Assembly: GCA_039636795.1 (NCBI GenBank)
Contig: CP143430.1
Location: forward strand, 372,001 to 436,000
Length of the DNA: 64,000 bases
Direction of reading: 5' to 3'
Origin: Micrococcaceae bacterium Sec5.1
Lineage (GTDB): Bacteria > Actinomycetota > Actinomycetes > Actinomycetales > Micrococcaceae
Shown: piece after piece, positions 18,017-28,862 of the stretch
How positions within the stretch are numbered: the first letter of the stretch is position 1
Layout: each line of letters starts with the position of its first letter
Notes under the pieces: generated by a model
What the model was told of the DNA's origin: nothing
Databases searched by the model: none
Seen by the model: the letters and a program-made list of their open reading frames with translations, nothing else
Made by a program: the position numbers and the translations under genes

Positions 18017-18823
18017 ATGACAACCACGCCACTGGCACCAGGCAAGGCCACGTCCAAGGTCCCTGCCGCCGAAAATACGCTGCGCATCCTCAAACTCTTG
18101 GCCTCGCGCCGGGGGCCGATGGCGGCGTCGAACATTGCGACGGCACTCGGCTTGCCGCGCTCCAGCGTGTACCACCTCCTGGGCGTGATGGAGGCCAACG
18201 GCTTCGTCCTGCATCTGCACGAAGAGCAGCGCTACGGCCTCGGCATCAGCGCCTTCGAGCTCAGTTCGGCCTATTCGCGGCAGGAGCCCTTGTCGCGTCT
18301 CGGGCGGCCCATGTTGGCCTCGCTGGTGGACGTGATCGGCGAAAGCGCGCACCTTGCCGTGCTTCACGGCCGCGACGTCCTTTACATCGTGGAGGAACGC
18401 GCCAAGAACCGCCCAAGCCTGGTGACCGACGTCGGAGTCCGCCTGCCCAGCCACCTCACCGCCTCGGGCCGCGCGATCCTGGCCGCCTTGCCAAAGTCGC
18501 AGGTTCGGGCTCTTTACCCGAACGCCGCCGCCTTCACGTCGCGCCACGAAGTGGAATTCCCGATCATGAAGTACTCCGCCCTGTCCTCCCACCTGGACCA
18601 GGTGCGGCAGCGCGGCTACGCCACGGAAAATGGCGAGATTACGCCTGGATTCGGTTCCATCGCCGCCGCTGTGACTGACCACGTGGGATGGCCGACGGCG
18701 GCAGTCGCCGTCACGTTCTTGGAGGACAAAGTTCCGGCTGAGCAATGGCCGGTACTGGCTGCGCGCATCCGCAAGGCTGCCGACGAATTGTCGGTACGCA
18801 TTCACGGACGACCCGCTGGCTAG
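18017..18823 (+). CDS. hutR: IclR-family regulator, probable HutR
   Basis: 268 residues: N-terminal helix-turn-helix (AENTLRILKLLASRRGPMAA, LPRSSVYHLLGVMEANGFV) and C-terminal effector domain (LVDVIGESAHLAVLHGRDVLYI). It stands 0.7 kb upstream of hutU-hutH. The hut genes of corynebacteria are controlled by an IclR protein, HutR, and matching operators are present here before this gene, hutU and hutG. The ligand is likely histidine or urocanate (inference). Confidence 0.82.
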   Translation: MTTTPLAPGKATSKVPAAENTLRILKLLASRRGPMAASNIATALGLPRSSVYHLLGVMEANGFVLHLHEEQRYGLGISAFELSSAYSRQEPLSRLGRPMLASLVDVIGESAHLAVLHGRDVLYIVEERAKNRPSLVTDVGVRLPSHLTASGRAILAALPKSQVRALYPNAAAFTSRHEVEFPIMKYSALSSHLDQVRQRGYATENGEITPGFGSIAAAVTDHVGWPTAAVAVTFLEDKVPAEQWPVLAARIRKAADELSVRIHGRPAG

Positions 18824-18835
18824 GCCGTTCGCATC

Positions 18836-19339
18836 CTATTCGCCACGCGGCTTCGGTTCGCCCGGCTTCGCTTCACCGGGCTCAGGTTGGCCCGGCTTCA
18901 GCCTGGCCGACTCCGCGGCTTCGCGCTCAACGAGTCTGCGGAAGGTCTCCAGCTCACCCCGGAAGCTGCCCCGGTAGGACCCCATGGCGAAAATCCGCCC
19001 AAAGATCGCCGAGATGAATCCACGGGTCACGAACTCCTGCTGGATGCGCGTGCCGCCTCCCTCGGCGGCAAACCTCACATCTGACTCACCCTTCAGGATC
19101 GCGTTGCCGAACCGTGTGCGGATGTGCCAGGGGCGTTCGACGGCGAGGATCTCCGTGGGGCTTGCCATTCGTCCGAACTTCACCGTGTAGCGGCTTCCGG
19201 CCTGGTCGATCGAGCCAACCCGATCGGTCACGCCGGTGACTCCGCCGATCCATTCCGGGAACCGGTCCAAGTCCGTCCAAGTCGCGAAAGCGCGCTCCGG
19301 CGGAGCCGCAACGAGGGTAGTCACTCGGAACGTTGCCAT
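18836..19339 (-). CDS. SRPBCC (START-like) family protein
   Basis: 167 residues. The start MATFRVTTLVAAPPERAFAT and FPEWIGGVTGV are characteristic of polyketide cyclase/SRPBCC proteins, which form a hydrophobic ligand cavity. A C-terminal tail of Pro-Gly-Glu-Lys repeats (PGQPEPGEAKPGEPKPRGE) replaces a normal end. It is antiparallel between hutR and hutU and is probably unrelated to histidine breakdown. Confidence 0.75.
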   Translation of the reverse strand: MATFRVTTLVAAPPERAFATWTDLDRFPEWIGGVTGVTDRVGSIDQAGSRYTVKFGRMASPTEILAVERPWHIRTRFGNAILKGESDVRFAAEGGGTRIQQEFVTRGFISAIFGRIFAMGSYRGSFRGELETFRRLVEREAAESARLKPGQPEPGEAKPGEPKPRGE

Positions 19340-19432
19340 GGGTCCAGCATGCGCTCATTGTTGTGCGAAGGCGAGGGGCTGCGTTACCTCGGAACGACGT
19401 TTGGGCGGAGGATTGCAGAAGGGCGGCGTGCG

Positions 19433-19446
19433 TCTGTAATCCCGGA
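19433..19446. promoter_or_regulatory. HutR-type operator before hutU
   Basis: TCTGTAATCCCGGA matches TCTGwwATwCCAGA except at two positions (C for w, G for A). It lies 100 bp upstream of the hutU start. Confidence 0.65.
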
Positions 19447-19480
19447 CAGCACCCACCAAAAAGCCATTCCTGAGGCCTCG

Positions 19481-19493
19481 TAAAGGGGCTTTA
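19481..19493. promoter_or_regulatory. Palindrome TAAAG-GGG-CTTTA before hutU
   Basis: A 5-3-5 palindrome 53 bp before hutU. The same half-sites with CCC in the middle occur at 28781-28793 upstream of the NAD-glutamate dehydrogenase gene. It may be the operator of a second regulator shared by the histidine/glutamate route. Confidence 0.4.
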
Positions 19494-19546
19494 GTAGAAG
19501 CAGAAGAACTTTCCACTACACACTTCCCAAAGACGAAGGAGTCATC

Positions 19547-21277
<1,731 letters not shown>

Positions 21278-22927
21278 GTGACTATCCTCCCCACGAACTC
21301 CCTAACCTCGCAAGCTCGGCCAGGGAACCCTGTCCGCGTGGCCCCATCCAACGAACAACTCACCGTCACCCTCGGCTCCAGCGGCGTGACTCCGGAAGAC
21401 GTCGTCGCCGTCGCACGCCACGATGCCAAGGTGACCATCTCCCAGGAAGCCCTGGATAACGTTGCCAAGGTCCGCGCGCACATCGACAGCCTCGCCACCA
21501 GCGACGTCCCCGCCTACGGTATTTCCACGGGCTTCGGCGCCCTGGCCAACCGCCACATCCCCAACGACCTCCGCACGCAGTTGCAGAAGTCCCTGATCCG
21601 CAGCCACGCAGCGGGTATGGGCCCGGCGGTTGAACGCGAAGTGGTCCGCGGCATCATGTTCCTCCGCGCCAAGACCCTCGCCTCCGGTCGCACGGGTGTC
21701 CGTCCCGTGGTCCTGCAGACCATGGTGGACGTCCTCAACGCAGGCATCACGCCGCTGGTCCGCGAGTTCGGTTCCCTGGGCTGCTCCGGCGACCTCGCCC
21801 CCCTGTCCCACTGCGCGCTGGTGCTGATGGGCGAAGGCGAAGCAACCGGTCCCGACGGCGAACTGTACGGAACCGCTGGCAAGCCGCCTGTCGCTGAGCT
21901 GCTCGCGCAGCACGGCATCGAGCCGGTCACTCTCGCGGAGAAGGAGGGCCTGGCCCTCGTCAACGGCACGGAAGGCATGCTCGGCATGCTGCTGATGGCC
22001 ATCGCTGACATCCGTTTGTTGCTCGCGACGGCGGACGTCACCGCCGCGCTCAGCGTCGAGGCGTTGCTGGGTACCGACCAAGTGTTCCTGCCGGAGCTTC
22101 ACGCCGCGCTCAGGCCGCATCCAGGTCAGGCTGCCAGCGCGGATAACATGCTGCGCGTGCTGTCCAACTCGCCGATCGTCGCCTCCCACCGCGTCAACGA
22201 CACAAAGGTCCAGGACGCTTACTCCCTGCGTTGCGCCCCTCAGGTCGCCGGCGCTGTCCGCGACACCGTGGACCACGCCGCACTGGTGGCTTCCCGCGAA
22301 CTCGCCGCTGCAATCGACAACCCGGTGGTCCTGCCCGACGGTCGCGTCACGTCCAACGGCAACTTCCACGGTGCGCCAGTGGCCTACGTCCTGGACTTCC
22401 TGGCAATCGCCGTCGCGGACCTCAGCTCCATCGCCGAGCGTCGCACGGACCGCATGCTGGACCCGGCCCGCTCGCATGGTCTCCCGGCCTTCCTGGCTGC
22501 GGACCCTGGCGTCGATTCCGGCCTCATGATCGCGCAGTACACACAGGCCGGCCTGGTTTCGGACAACAAGCGCCTGGCCGTGCCGGCATCGGTGGACTCC
22601 ATCCCGAGCTCTGCCATGCAGGAAGACCACGTGTCCATGGGCTGGCACGCTGCCCGCAAGCTCCGCAAGGCCGTGGAGAACCTCCGCCGCGTCCTGGCCG
22701 TGGAGCTGGTCACCAGCGCCCGCGCTATCGACATGCGCACGCAGATGTCCGACGGCCAACTCACCCCGGGCCCGGCCGGTACAGCTGTGCTCGAGGTGCT
22801 TCGCGAAGTGGTCCAGGGACCGGGAACCGATCGGTTCCTGTCGCCCGAACTCGAAGCGGCTGACCGTCTGGTTGGCTCCGGCGCGGTCCGTGCGGCCGCC
22901 GAATCCGCCGTCGGGATCTTGGCCTGA
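21278..22927 (+). CDS. hutH: Histidine ammonia-lyase
   Basis: 549 residues; GTG start abutting the hutU stop, with GAAGG in the end of hutU as ribosome site. It removes ammonia from histidine to give urocanate. GISTGFG supplies the catalytic tyrosine region replaced by YGISTGFG here, and GSLGCSGDLAPLSH holds the residues that cyclise to the MIO prosthetic group. The triad is Cys-Ser-Gly rather than the usual Ala-Ser-Gly; the essential Ser and Gly are kept, so activity is expected. Gene order hutU-hutH; hutG lies at 38 kb, and no hutI is seen in the window. Confidence 0.95.
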   Translation: MTILPTNSLTSQARPGNPVRVAPSNEQLTVTLGSSGVTPEDVVAVARHDAKVTISQEALDNVAKVRAHIDSLATSDVPAYGISTGFGALANRHIPNDLRTQLQKSLIRSHAAGMGPAVEREVVRGIMFLRAKTLASGRTGVRPVVLQTMVDVLNAGITPLVREFGSLGCSGDLAPLSHCALVLMGEGEATGPDGELYGTAGKPPVAELLAQHGIEPVTLAEKEGLALVNGTEGMLGMLLMAIADIRLLLATADVTAALSVEALLGTDQVFLPELHAALRPHPGQAASADNMLRVLSNSPIVASHRVNDTKVQDAYSLRCAPQVAGAVRDTVDHAALVASRELAAAIDNPVVLPDGRVTSNGNFHGAPVAYVLDFLAIAVADLSSIAERRTDRMLDPARSHGLPAFLAADPGVDSGLMIAQYTQAGLVSDNKRLAVPASVDSIPSSAMQEDHVSMGWHAARKLRKAVENLRRVLAVELVTSARAIDMRTQMSDGQLTPGPAGTAVLEVLREVVQGPGTDRFLSPELEAADRLVGSGAVRAAAESAVGILA

Positions 22928-22957
22928 CGTCGAATAAAACGCTCATTTGATGGGCAA

Positions 22958-23010
22958 ATTTGTCACGTCCCGGAAATTGTTCGCAACGCAATCTCCGGGG
23001 CGTGACAAAT
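22958..23010. terminator. Long hairpin after hutH
   Basis: Arms ATTTGTCACGTCCCGG (22958-22973) and its complement with one mismatch (22995-23010), with a second inner stem ATTG/CAAT. It lies 30 bp past hutH. No U-tract follows, so it is either an imperfect terminator or a mobile palindrome. Confidence 0.55.
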
Positions 23011-23123
23011 GTAGTAGAACTTATGGTGTACGTCACGTCCACGCCAACGGTGTCGTGGGCTTGACGGTCAACCGTTACAACTCAATACACAACAGCGAAC
23101 ATCCACAAAGGGGTAGAAGTTCA

Positions 23124-23372
23124 ATGAAGGCACGTGGAGCAGTCCTCTCCAGACGAAACGCACACTCGGATACGGTTTCGGACTGGAGGCAACTCAAGGT
23201 TGGCGAGCGCGTGGAGGTAGTCAAGTACGCGCACGTGATCGCGGCAGGGCTGATCGAGGAAGTCTCCGGCAGCGGAAATGTGGTGTGGCTGGAGCACTCA
23301 GGCCCGGGCGTCACGGAGGAAGGCAAAGAATTGTTCATGAAGTCCGACGGCGTGACTCTCCGCCGGGCGTAG
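23124..23372 (+). CDS. Small conserved-looking protein of unknown function
   Basis: 82 residues from the ATG at 23124, which has AAAGGGG upstream; the longer frame is not favoured. The C-terminal part (KVGERVEVVKYAHVIAAGLIEEVSGSGNVVWLEHSG) looks like a small beta-barrel of the KOW/SH3 kind. A strong terminator follows directly, so this is a single-gene unit. Function not recognised. Confidence 0.65.
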   Translation: MKARGAVLSRRNAHSDTVSDWRQLKVGERVEVVKYAHVIAAGLIEEVSGSGNVVWLEHSGPGVTEEGKELFMKSDGVTLRRA

Positions 23373-23376
23373 CGAC

Positions 23377-23406
23377 AAAAAGCCGGGGCCAAGGCCCCGG
23401 CTTTTT
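23377..23406 (+). terminator. Intrinsic terminator, usable in both directions
   Basis: Perfect 14-bp arms AAAAAGCCGGGGCC and GGCCCCGGCTTTTT around AA, with A- and T-runs. It ends the 82-residue gene on the plus strand and the small gene on the minus strand. Confidence 0.92.
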
Positions 23407-23427
23407 GGTTCGCAACTGCAACTACTA

Positions 23428-23649
23428 CTACGCAGCGAGCACTTCGTGGGTCTGGCCGAAGGGAACGGATTCGTCCAGTGCCACTGTGTAGGTGCCGGGC
23501 TCGTGCCGGGTCACCAGGATGCCGCAGTTGGCATCTGCTGCTGCGTTCTTGATCAAAGCATCCACGGCGCGTTCAAGTCCGTCGTGGATCTCGTCTGCCT
23601 TTGAAAAAGACAGGCGAATTTCGCGTTCTGCAGTGATTGCAGCGGTCAT
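23428..23649 (-). CDS. Small cytosolic protein of unknown function
   Basis: 73 residues from the ATG at 23649 with AGGAGG about 7 nt upstream, a strong start signal; an earlier frame start at 23694 is not needed. Sequence begins TAAITAEREIRLSFSKADEI and reads as a mixed alpha/beta fold without export signals. It converges on the terminator at 23377-23406. Not recognised. Confidence 0.65.
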   Translation of the reverse strand: MTAAITAEREIRLSFSKADEIHDGLERAVDALIKNAAADANCGILVTRHEPGTYTVALDESVPFGQTHEVLAA

Positions 23650-23752
23650 TTCGGGGCCTCCTATTATTTGCCGCATGCGAGGGCGACCCATCAATCATAG
23701 GACGTTTGGCCCAAAATATGTAAGATGACCGGCAGTATCAGGGTCCGACGCC

Positions 23753-26700
23753 TCATCTCCGGACCATGGCGCGAAGCAGCTTTACCGCTACGGAGAGCGC
23801 TGCAATGTCCACCGGACCTGGCTTGATAGCCTCTTTGATGGTCTCTTGGACACGGGCCAGTTGTTCGATGTTTCCGCGTTCCCAGTCCATGATTCGCTCC
23901 ACTGGGTCTGACGCCGCAGCGGTCACCGCACCAGAGATCCGGGGCGTGTGCCGCACTACCGCTTTGGTCATGTCCGCGAGTACCAGGTACATGTCATCGC
24001 GCAAGGCCGCCCGTGCCAGCGACTCCCAGTGGGTGTCCCGGGGGAGCAGGGTGATGTGTTCCAGCAAGGGGATTGCCGAGATCCGTTCGAAGACTGCGAA
24101 GTACACCTCGGCCACTGCTTCCACCTGCTCCTGCAGCTCCTCCGCGATAACGGAAATGTCCAGCAATCCGTAGCTGACCAGAAGTTCGGATGCCCTGATG
24201 CCCAGATCATGGGGCAGGCCCACCGAGTCTGTATGGGCCAGGCGTTTCTGGGAGTGGGCAGGGTTGACTCCATGAAGGAGGCTCGTGAGGTTCGCCCGCA
24301 TCAAGGACATCGGCCGCTCAAGCCTGGCAAAGGCATCGGCAATGGGCTTGTCCCGGAAGTCATGGGTGACGTACCAGCGGACGGAACGGTCCAGCAGCCG
24401 CCGCAGGTCCAGGGCAACGGCTGCTCCATGCTCACGGGGAGTGGTGGGCGGCACTTGGGCGATGCTGCCGGCGAGGGCGTCAAAGTCCCAGATCTGCCGC
24501 ATCACCACGAACGCCCGGGCCACTGCGGAGGCAGAAACCGTGGTCTCCTCCATCGCGCGGAAAGCGAAGGCTATGCCTCCCACGTTGATCATGTCGTTGG
24601 CCACCACCGTGGCTACGATCTCCCGCCGCAGGGGATGCGTGGAGAGTTGTTCACCGAACCGCTCTGAGACTTGCTGGGGGAAATAGCCTCGAAGGGTTTG
24701 AGAAAACCAGGGATCATCGGACAAACCGCCCTCGGTGAGTTCGCGGGCGAGTTCGATCTTGGCGTAGGCCGCCAACACGGCGAGTTCGGGAGTGGTTAGT
24801 CCCTTGCCAGTCAGGATCCGTGCCTGAAGCTCGGCGTTGCTGGGAAGGCATTCGAGCTCCCTGTCCAGATCGGTGACTGACTCGAGCCAATCCATGGTCC
24901 GTTCAAAGCTGGGACTCCATTCCAGCACCAATTGCTTGTCATTGAGGAGCAGGACGTTCTGGTCATCGTTGGTTTTCAGGACGAGCCGTCCAACCTCGTC
25001 TTGGAGCGAGTGCAGGAATCCAGTTCTTTCTGCCACGGACATCCTGCCAGCGGAGATCATCCGGTCCAGGAAGATCTTGATGTTCACTTCATGGTCCGAG
25101 CAATCCACGCCCGCCGAATTGTCGATCGCATCGGTATTGACCAGGATGCCTGCCAAAGCTGCTTCGATCCGGCCGCGCTGGGTGACTCCCAGGTTGCCGC
25201 CCTCGGCAATGATGTGGGCGCGCAGATCCTTGGCGTTGACCCGGATGGCGTCGTTTGATTTGTCTCCCACATCGGCATGGGTCTCTGTGGATGCCTTGAT
25301 GTAGGTGCCGATTCCGCCGTTGTACAGCAGGTCCACCGGGGCAGTAAGGATTGCGCGGAGAAGCTCAGGCGGGCTCATCGCCAACTGGCGGTCGTCGGTG
25401 CCATCATCCAACCCCAAAGCGAGCCTGACTTGTTCCGTCAGCAGGATGGATTTTTCCGTCCGTGCAAAGATTCCGCCGCCTTCGCTCACCTTGGTGCGAT
25501 CGTAATCGGCCCAGGAGGAGCGGGGCAGTTTGAAGAGCCGTTCCCGCTCGGCGTAGGAGACCTCGGGGTCCGGCGTAGGGTCCAGGAAAATGTGCCGGTG
25601 ATCGAATGCGGCCACGAGTTTGATGTGGTGGGAGAGGAGCATGCCGTTGCCAAAGACGTCTCCGCTCATGTCTCCGATACCAACAACCGTGAAATCCTCG
25701 GTCCGGCAATCGATCAGGAGTTCACTGAAATGGTGCCGCACGGATTCCCAGGCGCCCCGGGCCGTGATGCCCATCTGCTTGTGGTCGTAACCCACTGAGC
25801 CTCCGGAAGCGAAGGCGTCACCCAGCCAGAAGCCGTACTCTGCGGCAAGGGCATTGGCGATGTCCGAGAAGGTTGCAGTTCCCTTGTCGGCGGCCACCAC
25901 GAGGTAGTAGTCGTCGCCGTCGTGCCGTACCACCCGTGCCGGCGCGAGCACCCGGCCGCTGCTGCCGCCGTCGGGATCCGGTACCAGGTTGTCCGTGATA
26001 TCCAGCAACCCGCGGATGAATGTCCGGTAGCTCTCCTGTCCTTCCGCGAGCCAGGCCGCCCGGTCCTCGGCCGGGTCCGGGAGACGCTTGGGGAAGAATC
26101 CTCCCTTGGCTCCGGTGGGAACAATCACGGCGTTCTTGACCGTCTGGGCTTTCACGAGTCCCAGGATTTCCGTGCGGAAGTCTTCCCGCCTGTCCGACCA
26201 CCGAAGGCCACCGCGGGCTATCGGACCGAAACGCAAATGGACGCCTTCAACGCGCGGCGAATAGACCCAGATCTCGAATTTCGGGCGGGGTGCAGGGGCA
26301 GCGGGGATGCTGGCGGGGTTGAGTTTGAAGCTGATGAAGGGCTTGTTGAGGTAGAAGTTCGTGCGTAGCGTGGCGTCCACCAAGCTCGCCAGGGACCGCA
26401 GCAACCTGTCGGCGTCCAGGACAGGGACGGCGTCGATGGCTTCCGTCAGGTTCGTTCGGGCTCCATGAACGGCCTGCGTCCTGTGGCTCAGTTCGCTGCT
26501 TCCCTCTTCGAACCGATCGCCCTTGACCAGCCCCGGATCACCGTGACCGGAATTGACGAGTTCCGGATCGAACAAGTCCGGAGCGAAGCGGTCAGGATTG
26601 AACTTCGCCTCGAACAATTCCAACAGCGCACGCGTGGCCATGGCGTTTCCGCGGAGTGTGTCCGCGATGAAGCCATAGGAGTTGGTGCTCCCCAGTTGCC

Positions 26701-28684
26701 GGAGATACTTGGCATACGCGCGCAGGATGGCAACCCGGCGCCAGTCGATGCCCTCCTTGATGACCAAGGCGTCCAACGCGTCTGACTCAGCGTCACCACC
26801 CATCGCGGCACAGAACGCCCCGGCCAGCAGATCGCCCGTGCTCACAGGGTCAACCCCGCGCGGATACTTCAGGCCGAGGTCGTACAGGAAGAACTGCCGC
26901 CCGTCGGCACGCTGAACGTCGAAGGGCCGCTGGTCCAGGACCTTCAAGCCCAGGTTATGGAAGAAAGGGAGGATCTCGGTCAGGCTCTGCGGGCGCGTTA
27001 AGTAAAGACGGATCCGGGCGTCCTCACTGAGGACTGCGGTGCCGGGACGTTGGTAAACGGTGAGGAGGGGATCCGCTTCGCCCATGGAACCACGCTCTGC
27101 CGGGAAGCTTTCGAACTTGGCAATGTCCTCAACTGCGTCCTCCACCTCGTAGTCAGCCTTGTAGCTGGCCGGAAACGCGGTTGCCCACTGCTTGGACAAC
27201 CGGGCCGCCTCCTCCCGCGGATACCTCGTTTGGAGGGCCTCGTCCAGGCCTTGCGCCCAGGACCTCGTAGCGGCGATGATCCTCTGCTCAAGGGCTGCTG
27301 CGTCCATCACCGCCGGAGCGCCGCCGTGCGATGAGTCGTGCCGTGAGGGGTCCTGTGGCAAAAGGATCCGGAAGAACACGCGAGCCATCGCGGATTCGCC
27401 CAACCGAAGCTCGAACTCTATGGCGTCGGAGCCAAACGCCTCGCGCAACTCTCGCTCGATATTGAGCCTGACGGCTGTGCTGTACCTGTACCTGGGGAGG
27501 AAAACCAGTGCTGTCATGAACCGGCCGAAGGAGTCCGGACGAAGAAAGAGCCGGGTGCTATGGCGTTCCTGAAGCCTCAGAATCTCGCGCGCACGGATGG
27601 CCAGCTGTTCCGCATCGATGTGGAACAGTTCGTCCCGCGGATACGCCTCCAACACTGCAAGAAGCTCCTTGCCATGATGCGACGGTGCTGGATAGCCGAA
27701 GGCCCCAAGCACTTCCTCCACTGTGTCCCGGATGACTGGGATCTGCTGGGCCGAACGAGCTGTTGAACTTGGTGAGAAGAGGCCAACGAAGGTGCACCCT
27801 GTAGCGTTCGTGCCGTTCACGTTCACTGTGCCAAGGCTGATCTCGTCGAGGTAGGAACGTCGGAGGACCGTTGAGCGAAGCGCCGATTTGGTGAGGGTAA
27901 GGACGGGCGGCTTGCCGGGAGCATCACCTGGCGCCGCCGGACCGGCCGCATCACGGAGGAGGCCCAGCCCGCGGCGCCCGCGAAAGCCCAGGAACACGAA
28001 GTTCCCGTCATCCAGCCACCGCAGCAGCTCCTGTGCTTCCCGCGCCGTACGGTCTTTTGCGCCGAGCCCGTTCAGCACACGGATTTCGTGAATCAGTTCC
28101 TCGTGGATGGCCTCAGCGTCCTCGGCCGCGGCCCGGACGTCACCCAAGACCTTGTTCAGCCGGCCCACCAGCAGCTCGGCGCTCGCGTTGTCCGGAACGC
28201 GGGGGATCTCGATCGCTATCCACGCCTCGGTGAGCGGTCCGGCGTCGTGCTCGTCCGGCGAAGGGAGCGGATCCGAAAAAGCCGTCGCCGCTCGCGCCTC
28301 CTCGGAACGTTCGACGCCGGTGGGCAGCCCCGCGCGGTGAGGTCCCCTGTGGATATCTATCAGGCGGTGGGTGGCCGGGTCCCGCGTGACGCTGAAAGTG
28401 GGGTGCACCAGAAGCCGGATGGAAGCGGTGTCACGAGCGATCTCCGCTGTTACGGAGGGAACGAGGTAAGGCATGTCATCCGAGACAATCGCCACCAAGC
28501 TGGTATCAGTTTCGTTCAGGACCCCGATGACTGCTTGTCCAGGTTCACGGCGTTCTGCCAACGAGCGGTGATAGCGTGCCCGTTCCAACAAGGTTTCGGG
28601 CGTGTAGTTGCGGACGTCGTCGTCCGTGACGTGCTCGTAATAGTCGGTTAGGAATCCGTCCGCCGGCTCCGTAGTTGGTGCCAT
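23753..28684 (-). CDS. gdh: Large NAD-specific glutamate dehydrogenase (GDH-180 type)
   Basis: 1643 residues, the length expected for the L_180 class known from Streptomyces clavuligerus. It oxidises glutamate to 2-oxoglutarate and ammonia with NAD+. The N-terminal half holds ACT-like regulatory regions; the catalytic domain has GGLRWSDRREDFRTEILGL, the lysine-containing KAQTVKNAVIVPTGAKGGFF and GIGDMSGDVFGNGML; the C-terminal helical domain follows. ATG at 28684 has GGAGG 9 nt upstream. It is monocistronic. It would dispose of glutamate made by the hut pathway. Confidence 0.95.
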   Translation of the reverse strand: MAPTTEPADGFLTDYYEHVTDDDVRNYTPETLLERARYHRSLAERREPGQAVIGVLNETDTSLVAIVSDDMPYLVPSVTAEIARDTASIRLLVHPTFSVTRDPATHRLIDIHRGPHRAGLPTGVERSEEARAATAFSDPLPSPDEHDAGPLTEAWIAIEIPRVPDNASAELLVGRLNKVLGDVRAAAEDAEAIHEELIHEIRVLNGLGAKDRTAREAQELLRWLDDGNFVFLGFRGRRGLGLLRDAAGPAAPGDAPGKPPVLTLTKSALRSTVLRRSYLDEISLGTVNVNGTNATGCTFVGLFSPSSTARSAQQIPVIRDTVEEVLGAFGYPAPSHHGKELLAVLEAYPRDELFHIDAEQLAIRAREILRLQERHSTRLFLRPDSFGRFMTALVFLPRYRYSTAVRLNIERELREAFGSDAIEFELRLGESAMARVFFRILLPQDPSRHDSSHGGAPAVMDAAALEQRIIAATRSWAQGLDEALQTRYPREEAARLSKQWATAFPASYKADYEVEDAVEDIAKFESFPAERGSMGEADPLLTVYQRPGTAVLSEDARIRLYLTRPQSLTEILPFFHNLGLKVLDQRPFDVQRADGRQFFLYDLGLKYPRGVDPVSTGDLLAGAFCAAMGGDAESDALDALVIKEGIDWRRVAILRAYAKYLRQLGSTNSYGFIADTLRGNAMATRALLELFEAKFNPDRFAPDLFDPELVNSGHGDPGLVKGDRFEEGSSELSHRTQAVHGARTNLTEAIDAVPVLDADRLLRSLASLVDATLRTNFYLNKPFISFKLNPASIPAAPAPRPKFEIWVYSPRVEGVHLRFGPIARGGLRWSDRREDFRTEILGLVKAQTVKNAVIVPTGAKGGFFPKRLPDPAEDRAAWLAEGQESYRTFIRGLLDITDNLVPDPDGGSSGRVLAPARVVRHDGDDYYLVVAADKGTATFSDIANALAAEYGFWLGDAFASGGSVGYDHKQMGITARGAWESVRHHFSELLIDCRTEDFTVVGIGDMSGDVFGNGMLLSHHIKLVAAFDHRHIFLDPTPDPEVSYAERERLFKLPRSSWADYDRTKVSEGGGIFARTEKSILLTEQVRLALGLDDGTDDRQLAMSPPELLRAILTAPVDLLYNGGIGTYIKASTETHADVGDKSNDAIRVNAKDLRAHIIAEGGNLGVTQRGRIEAALAGILVNTDAIDNSAGVDCSDHEVNIKIFLDRMISAGRMSVAERTGFLHSLQDEVGRLVLKTNDDQNVLLLNDKQLVLEWSPSFERTMDWLESVTDLDRELECLPSNAELQARILTGKGLTTPELAVLAAYAKIELARELTEGGLSDDPWFSQTLRGYFPQQVSERFGEQLSTHPLRREIVATVVANDMINVGGIAFAFRAMEETTVSASAVARAFVVMRQIWDFDALAGSIAQVPPTTPREHGAAVALDLRRLLDRSVRWYVTHDFRDKPIADAFARLERPMSLMRANLTSLLHGVNPAHSQKRLAHTDSVGLPHDLGIRASELLVSYGLLDISVIAEELQEQVEAVAEVYFAVFERISAIPLLEHITLLPRDTHWESLARAALRDDMYLVLADMTKAVVRHTPRISGAVTAAASDPVERIMDWERGNIEQLARVQETIKEAIKPGPVDIAALSVAVKLLRAMVRR

Positions 28685-28780
28685 GTCGCTGCGCCTCCGC
28701 TGCGCAAAGGAGCGGCCGTGCTGCTGCGGTCGGCAAAGTCCATGCGCCTCATTTCATGATCGCTGGCGCGGGGCCGAGGG

Positions 28781-28793
28781 TAAAGCCCCTTTA
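28781..28793. promoter_or_regulatory. Palindrome TAAAG-CCC-CTTTA before gdh
   Basis: Identical half-sites to the palindrome before hutU (19481-19493). It is 97 bp from the gdh start codon, in a plausible promoter region. Confidence 0.4.
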
Positions 28794-28806
28794 GTCACCG
28801 CCCAAC

Positions 28807-28842
28807 GGACAATTCACCCACGCATGCGGGGGTGAATTGTCC
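28807..28842 (-). terminator. Hairpin after the sugar-acid operon
   Basis: Perfect 13-bp arms GGACAATTCACCC (28807-28819) and complement (28830-28842), with outer TCACC/GGTGA pairing. It lies 20 bp beyond the stop of the last operon gene on the minus strand. No U-tract. Confidence 0.6.
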
Positions 28843-28862
28843 ATCGGAGGGTGACGAGCGAA

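Noticed and set aside
21302..22759. A 485-codon open frame on the minus strand
   Set aside because: Shadow of hutH; composition is artificial.
21278..22927. HutH as a dead enzyme because of its Cys-Ser-Gly triad
   Set aside because: The Ser and Gly needed to form MIO, the catalytic tyrosine region and full length are all present, and the gene is coupled to hutU.
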